A stretch of 8,400 nucleotides of DNA from Pseudomonadota bacterium (GTDB lineage Bacteria > Myxococcota_A > Polyangia > Polyangiales > Polyangiaceae), in contig JAEXCN010000470.1 in the NCBI GenBank assembly GCA_023402175.1, forward strand, positions 1 through 8,400, read 5' to 3'. The translations under genes were made by a program, and so were the position numbers. The notes beneath the pieces are model-generated. The model was not told where the DNA came from and searched no databases. It saw only the letters and a program-made list of their open reading frames with translations. Shown piece after piece: positions 1 through 5,656 of this stretch (positions are counted from its first letter, which is position 1; each line of letters begins with the position of its first letter).

Positions 1-344
1 GCCCCATGCGCTGCCCACTCGTCGTAGTCGTACGGCTGTCCGCGGAGCGCGATGCACGTGTTCACGGCCGACGAGCCGCCGACGACGCGGCCTCGCGGGA
101 ACGCCATGTCGAACGCGCTGAACAGCCGGTGCTCGGTCGCGCGGTACGACAGCCCCCAGTCGTGGCTCGTCATCGCGTTCTGCTTGCCGTTCGCGAGATC
201 GCTCGGCAAGGTCTCGATCCGCTCGGCGGCGTCGGGATAGTCGGGCCCGGCCTCGAGCAGGACGACGTCGTGACGAGGATCCTCCGAGAGCCGCGCCGCG
301 ACGATCGCTCCCGCCGATCCCGCGCCGACGACGATCGTACGCAT
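1..344 (-). CDS. GMC-family FAD-dependent oxidoreductase, N-terminal part (runs off the window)
   Basis: The frame is open from an ATG at 344 down to base 1, giving 114 residues with no stop, so the C-terminal part lies outside the window. Residues 3-12 hold the FAD/ADP-binding turn GAGSAG right after the start, followed by VVLLEAG near residue 30 (the acidic residue expected to bind the ribose). Residues 83-110 match the GMC signature around PRGRVVGGSSAVN and end in YDYDEW. Members of this family (choline dehydrogenase, glucose and alcohol oxidoreductases) oxidise alcohols using FAD. The substrate cannot be read here because the catalytic His and His/Asn pair sits in the missing C-terminus. 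The gene starts 24 bases after the stop of the LRR lipoprotein gene on the same strand, so cotranscription is plausible. No strong ribosome binding site is visible; a GAGG lies rather far upstream. Family assignment is secure; substrate unknown. Confidence 0.93.
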   Translation of the reverse strand, partial: MRTIVVGAGSAGAIVAARLSEDPRHDVVLLEAGPDYPDAAERIETLPSDLANGKQNAMTSHDWGLSYRATEHRLFSAFDMAFPRGRVVGGSSAVNTCIALRGQPYDYDEWAAHG

Positions 345-368
345 CGCTCTGCCTGCCCTCGGCTCGCT

Positions 369-1184
369 CTACTTGTTCTGGATCTTCAGGCCACGGGCCC
401 TCAGCGGCTCGAGGACGTCGAGGTTCGTGAGCGCGGTGCCCTGGACGTTCAGCGACTTCAGCTTCTTCAGATCCTTGAGCGGGCTGACGTCCTGCACGAG
501 CGTGTTCTTGATCGAGAGCTGCTCGAGCTTCGTCAGCTTCGCCAGCGGGGTGATGTCGCTGACCTGCGTGTCGTCGAGCGCGAGCTCCGTCAGGTTCACG
601 AGGTTCGCGAGGGCGGAGATGTCGCGCACGTGGGTGCGCCCGAGGTCGAGCTGATCGAGCATCACGAGCTTCTCGAGCGGCTTCAGGTCCTCGACCTCGC
701 TGATCGACGCGCGGAGCGCCTCGAGCTTCGTCAGGTTCGCGATCGGCGACAGGTCCCGGTACGAGCCTTTCGGCAAGTAGAGGAAGCGGAGCCCGACGAG
801 CTTCGGGAAGAGGCACGGATCGAGCTCGTCGAGCGACGCCTTCTTCGTCACGTTGAGCGACGTGACGTTTGCGAGGTCCTTCGTCGTCAGCGGCCCGGGG
901 CTCGTCTCCTTCGGTTTCTTGAGCTTGAGACGGATCTCGGCCTCGAGATCGGGGTCGTCGATCGTCACCTCGGGTCCGTTCCCGCACTCCTTCGCGGGCT
1001 TCGCCGGAGCAGCGGCGGAAGGCGCCGCTGGGGCGATCGGCATCGCACTCGACGCGGCCTTCGCCTCCGCGCTCGGAGCAGTCTTGGCGACGAGCTCTGC
1101 CTTCTTCTTGTCCTGGTCCTCGCAGGCAAGGAGACAGACGGGGAGGAGGCCGATGAGAAGCGCACGTCCGGCAGTTCGTCTCAT
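369..1184 (-). CDS. Internalin-like leucine-rich-repeat lipoprotein
   Basis: The product has 271 residues from the ATG at 1184. That start is chosen because it places a lipoprotein signal peptide at the N-terminus: MRRT, a hydrophobic stretch, then the lipobox LLAC with the lipidated Cys at residue 21. Longer TTG-initiated readings would bury this signal. Residues 22-66 are a Lys/Ala/Pro/Ser-rich linker. Residues 72-110 resemble the cap that precedes internalin-type repeats (DDPDLEAEIR, then TTKDLANVTSL). Five 22-residue repeats follow from about residue 142 to 251, each of the form V-x-D-I/L-S-P-L-x-x-L-x-x-L-x-x-L-x-L, and a partial sixth ends the protein. Cys67 and Cys124 could form a disulfide (inference). 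The expected location is the cell envelope, lipid-anchored, with a binding rather than enzymatic role; the ligand is unknown. It lies between a small membrane protein gene and a GMC oxidoreductase gene, all on the same strand. Confidence 0.9.
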   Translation of the reverse strand: MRRTAGRALLIGLLPVCLLACEDQDKKKAELVAKTAPSAEAKAASSAMPIAPAAPSAAAPAKPAKECGNGPEVTIDDPDLEAEIRLKLKKPKETSPGPLTTKDLANVTSLNVTKKASLDELDPCLFPKLVGLRFLYLPKGSYRDLSPIANLTKLEALRASISEVEDLKPLEKLVMLDQLDLGRTHVRDISALANLVNLTELALDDTQVSDITPLAKLTKLEQLSIKNTLVQDVSPLKDLKKLKSLNVQGTALTNLDVLEPLRARGLKIQNK

Positions 1185-1242
1185 GGGCGCCGAGGATAAT
1201 CGCGCTCCGGCGCCGATGCCTATCCCCAGCGCAAGCGATCGA

Positions 1243-1506
1243 TCACCGCGGCCCTTCCGGGCTCCAGACCCGGTTCCGCCCGGGGAGGTTCTCGGAGCTC
1301 TGGCGCGTGGCGATGGCGGTGATCGTCCCGATGAACGCAAGGAGCGTCAGGAAGAGGAGCAGCTTGTAGCGGCCGCGGTCGACGACCGGATAGCTGCTCG
1401 CCTCCGCTTCGCCCGGATAACCAGCCCAGTGCTCGTCTTCACGGGCGGGGACGTCTCCCTCGTCACGAGCCCGAGGTGCGCCTTGTTCTTGGGTCGGCTC
1501 CGTCAT
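1243..1506 (-). CDS. Small single-pass membrane protein, function unknown
   Basis: I do not recognise a family. The 87-residue product has a hydrophilic, acidic N-terminal half (residues 1-40, many Glu, Asp, Gly and Pro). One membrane segment follows at about residues 47-67 (KLLLFLTLLAFIGTITAIAT), preceded by Arg and Lys (RGRYK), and then a short polar tail rich in Arg, Pro and Gly. The ATG at 1506 is preferred over a TTG six codons upstream because GAGG lies six bases before it. The basic residues before the segment suggest the N-terminus is cytoplasmic (positive-inside rule, inference). The stop lies 58 bases before the LRR lipoprotein start on the same strand, so the two may share a transcript. 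The upstream neighbour is divergent. Confidence 0.62.
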   Translation of the reverse strand: MTEPTQEQGAPRARDEGDVPAREDEHWAGYPGEAEASSYPVVDRGRYKLLLFLTLLAFIGTITAIATRQSSENLPGRNRVWSPEGPR

Positions 1507-1619
1507 GTTCGGCCTCGCGACCAATCAGTGCATCGCGCGTGCCTTTTTCCGGTCGGCATCCAAGAAGCCTCGAGCGCGGGCCTTTCCCTGCACGCGTTGT
1601 GCATCTATATGAGGGCGTC
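1507..1619. promoter_or_regulatory. Divergent intergenic region, likely promoters both ways
   Basis: These 113 bases separate the start of the minus-strand membrane protein gene from the start of the plus-strand zinc-ribbon/prfC pair. They must carry signals for both directions unless transcription enters from outside. No convincing -35/-10 pair is visible on either strand. TATATG at 1606-1611 with TTTCCC 17 bases upstream lies too close to the start codon to fit the ribosome binding site next to it. Confidence 0.3.
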
Positions 1620-1913
1620 ATGGCGCGTCCACAACGCACCTGCCGGTGCGGCCATACGAAGACCCACGAGCTCGTGGCAGAAGAGCCGGAGTACACGCTC
1701 TGGGGCTGGATCCTGCTCAGCATGTTCGGGATCACGCCCAAGCCCGACCACGTCGTCTATCGTTGCCAGATCTGCCGCCAGTCTCTCGGGTCGACGCGTG
1801 ACCCGAGGGTCCTCGCTCGCCGGACCCGGCAGAAGCCTGGGCAGGCGACGCCCGTGACACCGAGCCCCGCTCCGGCGGAAGGCTCCCATCCCAAAGAGAA
1901 CACTCGCACGTGA
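1620..1913 (+). CDS. Small zinc-ribbon-like protein, coupled to prfC
   Basis: The product has 97 residues from the ATG at 1620, which has GAGGG five to nine bases upstream. Two metal-ligand knuckles are visible: CRCGH at residues 8-12 (with His16 nearby) and CQIC at 49-52. Together they form a C-x-C ... C-x2-C arrangement typical of zinc-ribbon folds. Between them lies an aromatic, hydrophobic stretch (TLWGWILLSMFGI, residues 26-38), too short and too close to the ligands for a confident membrane span. The C-terminal 35 residues are basic, then Pro/Ala/Thr-rich and probably disordered. I do not recognise a named family. The TGA stop overlaps the GTG start of prfC (GTGA at 1910-1913), the arrangement expected for translational coupling, so the two proteins are probably made together. 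A role in translation or ribosome rescue is only suggested by this neighbourhood. Confidence 0.75.
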   Translation: MARPQRTCRCGHTKTHELVAEEPEYTLWGWILLSMFGITPKPDHVVYRCQICRQSLGSTRDPRVLARRTRQKPGQATPVTPSPAPAEGSHPKENTRT

Positions 1914-3559
1914 GTCACGACCCGGTGGAGGCGCGGCGCGTTCAGGAAGTGAACCGCCGCAAGACGTTCGCGATCATCTCTCACCCCGACGCGGGCAAGA
2001 CGACGCTCACGGAGAAGCTCCTTCTCTACGGAGGCGTCATCCAGCTCGCCGGCGCCGTGAAGGCGAAGCGCGGCCGTGCAGCTGCGGTCAGCGACTGGAT
2101 GGAGATGGAGCGCGAACGCGGCATCTCCATCACGACCAGCGTCCTGCAGTTCCCTTATCGGGGGCTGCAGATGAACCTGCTCGACACGCCCGGCCACGCC
2201 GACTTCAGCGAGGACACGTATCGAACGCTCCACGCCGTCGACGGCGCGGTCATGCTGCTCGACTGCGCGAAAGGCGTCGAGGCGCAGACGAAGAAGCTGT
2301 TTCGCGTCTGCAAGCAGCGGAGCATCCCGATCTTCACGTTCGTGAACAAGATGGACCGCCCCGGCCGCGACGCCTTCGAGCTGATCGGCGAGGTCGAGAA
2401 CGTGCTCGGCATCGGCGTCTATCCGATCACGTGGCCGATCTTCCGCGGCGGCACGTTCCGCGGCGTCTATCACCGCGTCGAGCACCGCGTTTACCTGTTC
2501 GATGCATCGGCCGCTTCGTCGAGCGCGACGCACGGAGCCGAGAAGGCGCCCGTGAAGGTGACCGGTCTCGACGATCCGATGCTCGAGAAGGAGCTCGAAG
2601 CCGAAGGCTACAAGCAGCTCCGCGACGAAGCCGAGCTCCTCGAGGCCGCCGGCGACGCCTTCGACAAGAAGCGCTTCGAGCACGGCGAGGTCTCGCCGAT
2701 GTTCTTCGGAAGCGCCATCAACAACTTCGGTCTCGAAGCGTTCCTCGAGACGTTCTGCAACCTGATGCCCGCTCCGCCTCCGCGCGCGACGAGCGACGGC
2801 GAGCTCGAAGCGACGGACCCGCATTTTTCCGGGTTCGTCTTCAAGATCCAGTCGAACATGGACCGCGCGCATCGCGACCGCGTCGCGTTCGTGCGCGTCT
2901 GCTCCGGGCGCTTCGAGCGCGGCATGAAGGTCCGCCACGTGCGGACGAAGCGCGAGATCCGCCTCGCGAACCCGACCCAGTTCGTCGCGCAGGAGCGGAG
3001 CGTCGTCGACGAGGCCTTCGCGGGCGACGTGCTCGGCGTCTACGACCCGGGCGTCTTCGAGATCGGCGACACACTGACGGACGGTCCCGAGTTCACCTTC
3101 GAAGAGATCCCGAGCTTCGCGCCGGAGCACTTCGCGCGGCTCGTGATGGCCGATCCCTTGCGGAGGAAGCAGCTCCAGAAGGGCATCGAGCAGCTCGCGC
3201 AGGAGGGCACGATCCAGCTCTATCGGCCACCGGACGCGCGCGCGGGCGACATCGTCCTCGGCGCTGTCGGTCAGCTCCAGCTCGAGGTCGTGAAGCATCG
3301 CCTCAAGGCCGAATACGACGTCGATGTCCGGTACGAGGGCATCAACGTGATGCACGCTCGCTGGATCTCGCGCAAGGACGGCGCTGACGTCGATCTCCAG
3401 GCGCTCACGCGTGCGCGGCCGGGTCTCGTCGTCGTCGACGTGCGTGGTCGGCCCGTCATCCTCTTCTCGGGTGACTGGCAGCTCAACGCCGCGATCCAGG
3501 ACCTGCCCGAGTTCAACTTTGCCGAGACGGCGCGCGGCGTCGTCATGCGCAAGGACTGA
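1910..3559 (+). CDS. prfC: Peptide chain release factor 3 (RF3), GTPase
   Basis: RF3 is a cytoplasmic translational GTPase that removes RF1 and RF2 from the ribosome after peptide release. The 549-residue product is full length (the E. coli protein has about 529). Motifs in order: P-loop HPDAGKTT at 25-32; SDWMEMERERGISITTS at 61-77 (the RF3-typical switch I region); DTPGHADFSED at 92-102 (G3); NKMDR at 146-150 (G4); GSAINNFG at 267-274 (G5 region). A beta-barrel domain 2 follows, then the C-terminal domain ending in a WQL...LPEF segment. SDWMEMERERG separates it from EF-G, LepA and TypA. The start is the GTG at 1910, which overlaps the upstream stop by four bases; the AGAGAA at 1894-1899 is a weak ribosome binding site, so coupling to the upstream gene may matter. 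The stop is 13 bases from the end of a convergent gene. Residues 200-220 (Ala/Ser-rich) look like a variable loop. Confidence 0.97.
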   Translation: MSHDPVEARRVQEVNRRKTFAIISHPDAGKTTLTEKLLLYGGVIQLAGAVKAKRGRAAAVSDWMEMERERGISITTSVLQFPYRGLQMNLLDTPGHADFSEDTYRTLHAVDGAVMLLDCAKGVEAQTKKLFRVCKQRSIPIFTFVNKMDRPGRDAFELIGEVENVLGIGVYPITWPIFRGGTFRGVYHRVEHRVYLFDASAASSSATHGAEKAPVKVTGLDDPMLEKELEAEGYKQLRDEAELLEAAGDAFDKKRFEHGEVSPMFFGSAINNFGLEAFLETFCNLMPAPPPRATSDGELEATDPHFSGFVFKIQSNMDRAHRDRVAFVRVCSGRFERGMKVRHVRTKREIRLANPTQFVAQERSVVDEAFAGDVLGVYDPGVFEIGDTLTDGPEFTFEEIPSFAPEHFARLVMADPLRRKQLQKGIEQLAQEGTIQLYRPPDARAGDIVLGAVGQLQLEVVKHRLKAEYDVDVRYEGINVMHARWISRKDGADVDLQALTRARPGLVVVDVRGRPVILFSGDWQLNAAIQDLPEFNFAETARGVVMRKD

Positions 3560-3572
3560 GCTCGCGCTCACA

Positions 3573-4163
3573 CTACCGGCGGCCGGTCGGGAACGACGCT
3601 CCGTCGATCGGAGCGCCGTCCGGCGCGAACGTGCAGAGGAAGAACGCCTCCGAGCTCCACGTCTGGAGAGGGCCGCGTCCACAGTCGACCGCGCCGTCCG
3701 TCATGGCGAGGAGCTTCACGCGCCCGTCCTCGAACGACACCTTGGCCCCGCTCTCGTCGCCCTTGCCGCCCACGGCACGCGCCCAGACGACGTCACCCTC
3801 GGCGCCGATCCGTGCGAGGAAGACGTCGTCGCCTCCATGGCTCGAGACCACGGCCTCACCCATCCGGAGCGCGCCGGAGAAGATCCCGGCGACGTACCTC
3901 GTCCCGTGCGGGCCGGTGGCGCTCGACGTGACGCGCGAGTCGACGCTCGCCACGGCCCGTCGGAGGTGATCCTCTCGGTTCGTGTCGAGCTGCAAGCGCA
4001 CGGACGGGTCGTTTACGGCCCGAGTTGCATCGAGCCAGCGGACCTCGTCCGGCAGCTCGAGCGACTCGATGCCGTTGTCCGGAGCCACTGGGCCACAATG
4101 GGCTCCGCCCGCGACGACGGCGAGGACCGCGAAGCCGATGATGACGGTTCGAGCTCGTTCCAT
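3573..4163 (-). CDS. Putative exported (possibly lipid-anchored) protein with two propeller-like repeats
   Basis: The product has 196 residues from the ATG at 4163. That start is chosen because it gives a signal peptide: MERAR, then a hydrophobic stretch to residue 20. AHC follows with Cys23, but His just before the Cys is unusual for a lipobox, so lipidation is uncertain. Residues 76-135 and 139-193 look like two diverged copies of a 55-60 residue unit of the type (Y)-V-A-G-x-F-x-G ... GGDDVFLARIGAEGDVVWARAVGGKGD. Such units recur many times in large SBBP-like beta-propeller lipoproteins of myxobacteria (from memory of that family). A full propeller needs more blades, so this could be a truncated relative or a protein that assembles by oligomerisation. 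Cys161 and Cys177 might pair. It ends 13 bases from prfC, tail to tail. No function is assigned. Confidence 0.7.
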   Translation of the reverse strand: MERARTVIIGFAVLAVVAGGAHCGPVAPDNGIESLELPDEVRWLDATRAVNDPSVRLQLDTNREDHLRRAVASVDSRVTSSATGPHGTRYVAGIFSGALRMGEAVVSSHGGDDVFLARIGAEGDVVWARAVGGKGDESGAKVSFEDGRVKLLAMTDGAVDCGRGPLQTWSSEAFFLCTFAPDGAPIDGASFPTGRR

Positions 4164-4294
4164 GACCGCTCGCTTGTCCTTCGCGGCCCGACCGTGCAAC
4201 GTGCGGGCCCGATGCGACGCTCGAGCAGAGCCTCTAGCCATCGGCAGCAGCGCTGACTAACCTCCACGGCCGTTTGACGATCGAGCCTCCGAAC
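4164..4294. promoter_or_regulatory. Divergent intergenic region, likely promoters both ways
   Basis: These 131 bases lie between the starts of the minus-strand repeat protein gene and the plus-strand TerB-like gene. Initiation signals for both are expected here. TTGACG at 4274-4279 resembles a -35 box, but no matching -10 box follows before the start codon. I see no strong repeat or operator. Confidence 0.3.
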
Positions 4295-4702
4295 ATGACC
4301 GACTCCGCCCGTCACGCCGAGATCGGGCTCTGCGTTCTGCTCGCCGCCGCGGACGGCGACATCTCCGAGAGCGAGATCGGCGCGCTGAGCTCTCGGCTCG
4401 GCAGGCTCCTCGGGGACGGATATCCCGCGATCGCGCTGGGCGTCATCGTCGAGGCCGAGATCTCGAAGATGGGCGAGCTCGGCCCGGATCGATACGTGCG
4501 CACGCTCGTGGACCGACTGCCGCAGGCCCGACGCTTGGCTGCCCTTCGAGGCGCGCTCGTCGTCGCGTTCGCCGATGGGCTCGCGCCCGAAGAAGAGCGC
4601 ATGTTCCGCGACGTGGCGATCGAGCTCGGGATCGAAGGCGGAGTCATCGAGAGGATGCTCGACGAGGTCGGTCGAGGGATTCCCGGGCCGCCGTCGTCCT
4701 GA
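4295..4702 (+). CDS. TerB-like domain protein
   Basis: The 135-residue helical product matches the TerB/DjlA N-terminal fold. It has two acidic helix-turn motifs spaced as in that family: LLAAADGDISESEIGAL at 15-31 and VVAFADGLAPEEERMF at 89-104, each with the ADG-x(2-3)-E pattern that binds metal in TerB (established for the family). Family length is about 130-150 residues, so this is a stand-alone domain without signal peptide or J-domain, expected in the cytoplasm. The ATG at 4295 is preferred over a TTG at 4274 because the domain begins immediately after it; no good ribosome binding site is visible for either. No other ter genes (TerA, TerC, TerD, TerZ) are present, so tellurite resistance should not be inferred from the name. 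It converges on the rhomboid-like gene with 21 bases between the stops. Confidence 0.82.
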   Translation: MTDSARHAEIGLCVLLAAADGDISESEIGALSSRLGRLLGDGYPAIALGVIVEAEISKMGELGPDRYVRTLVDRLPQARRLAALRGALVVAFADGLAPEEERMFRDVAIELGIEGGVIERMLDEVGRGIPGPPSS

Positions 4703-4723
4703 AGCGAACGGCTCCGCGCTCGA

Positions 4724-5563
4724 TCAGTCGTCTTCGTTGCGGTCGCGTTTCGCGCGCCCGCGCAGCAGCTCGTCGAGCTTTGCGTCGACCTCGGGCGGCA
4801 GCTCCGGCGGCGCATCGTCGTGCGATTCGACGAGGCGGAGGTACGCGACGCTGCTCGCCCGCTTCTTCGCGCGATCACGCTGGACCGCTTCACGGCGACG
4901 AGCCTCTTGGCTCGCCTCCATCGTCCGGCGGACCTTCGCGAACCGGGAGAAGATCGAACGTCGGAAGAGCCAGCCGAGCATCGCGCCCTCGGCGGCGAGC
5001 TCCGGCAGGTACCGCTCCCATCCCGAATAGATGGCCAAGACGACCGTGATCGCGACGGTGAGCCACGCGAGGACGTAGCCCCGGATCGGGATGACGAACC
5101 AGATCCGCATCACGCGATCGGGAAACCAGAGCCCCCATGCGACCATGAGCGCGACCGACGACGCCCAACCGCCGAGGTACGTGCTCGCGAGGACAGCCGA
5201 ATCGATACGCGCGACGAGGCACGTCACGATCGCCGGCACGAGCACGATGCCCGCGTAGACCCGGAGAAAGCGGCGCGAGCCCCACTCGCGGGCGAGCTCG
5301 CCGCCGAACCAGTAGAGGAAGAGGCACCCGAAGACGAGCGCGAGTGCTCCCGGCTCGATGAAGGCCCACGTGACGAGCCGCCAGACCTGCCCGCGCCAGA
5401 CCGCTTCCGGCACGAGCGCAGTCGCCTGGAAGAGCGAGCCCACGTGACGATCGCCGAACGCGACCAGCAGCGACATCGCGACCGTCACGGCGAGCACGAG
5501 ACCGACGCCCCACGGGATGCGCCCGCCGAACGAAAGATGAGCCGGGATCCGTCGCGGATTCAT
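4724..5563 (-). CDS. Rhomboid-fold membrane protein, predicted catalytically inactive
   Basis: The product has 279 residues from the ATG at 5563. Six membrane segments can be placed at about 17-36, 73-88, 101-118, 124-147, 163-180 and 186-200. The rhomboid fold is shown by WRGQVWRLVTWAF at 56-68 (the loop 1 WR motif), the LFLYWFGGELAREWGSRRFL stretch at 81-100, WFPDRV at 146-151 and GWLFRR at 197-202. The protease residues are missing. The TM2 His and Asn positions align with Ala75 and Gly79. There is no G-x-S-G in TM4 (GGWASS instead). The TM6 His position is Ala190, and the only His residues are 9, 40 and 248. It is therefore better read as a rhomboid pseudoprotease than as an intramembrane serine protease. 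A charged, coiled-coil-prone cytoplasmic tail of about 75 residues follows (Arg/Lys/Glu-rich, then acidic and Pro-rich). No clear ribosome binding site is seen. It is divergent from the hydroxy-acid oxidase gene. Confidence 0.85.
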   Translation of the reverse strand: MNPRRIPAHLSFGGRIPWGVGLVLAVTVAMSLLVAFGDRHVGSLFQATALVPEAVWRGQVWRLVTWAFIEPGALALVFGCLFLYWFGGELAREWGSRRFLRVYAGIVLVPAIVTCLVARIDSAVLASTYLGGWASSVALMVAWGLWFPDRVMRIWFVIPIRGYVLAWLTVAITVVLAIYSGWERYLPELAAEGAMLGWLFRRSIFSRFAKVRRTMEASQEARRREAVQRDRAKKRASSVAYLRLVESHDDAPPELPPEVDAKLDELLRGRAKRDRNEDD

Positions 5564-5656
5564 CGCATCCACGCGATACGTCTTACGCCGCCGCGGCGCA
5601 ATCCTCCCCGTCCCCTCCACCTCGACGACGCACGTGGCTCGTGATGGGATTCCGCC
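5564..5656. promoter_or_regulatory. Divergent intergenic region, likely promoters both ways
   Basis: These 93 bases separate the rhomboid-like gene and the hydroxy-acid oxidase gene, transcribed away from each other. A 10-base perfect palindrome, CGCCGCGGCG, lies at 5589-5598, but pure G/C palindromes of this size arise easily at this composition. A GGGA seven bases before the 5657 start codon is a weak ribosome binding site. No convincing -35/-10 pair is visible. Confidence 0.3.

Noticed and set aside
6..1199. Long plus-strand open frame opposite the GMC and LRR genes
   Set aside because: The composition is Arg/Leu/Glu-rich and repeats with the LRR periodicity of the opposite strand, so it is a mirror of the real genes.
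1606..1611. TATATG as a -10 box for the zinc-ribbon gene, with TTTCCC 17 bases upstream
   Set aside because: Transcription would begin two or three bases before the start codon and leave out the GAGGG ribosome binding site that fits the gene.
3557..3587. Small palindromes at the prfC stop (TGAGC/GCTCA) and just after it (ACCGGC/GCCGGT) as a bidirectional terminator
   Set aside because: The stems are only five to six bases, the second has a one-base centre, there is no T run on either strand, and such G/C palindromes are common at this composition.
1757..3682. Very long open frame on the minus strand opposite prfC
   Set aside because: It is a codon-bias shadow: strong G/C third positions in prfC remove stops on the other strand. 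The translation is Arg/Glu/Leu/Val-rich without motifs and has no family resemblance.
4724..5563. Calling the gene an active rhomboid intramembrane serine protease
   Set aside because: The fold is right, but the catalytic Ser motif, the TM6 His and the TM2 His/Asn are all absent.
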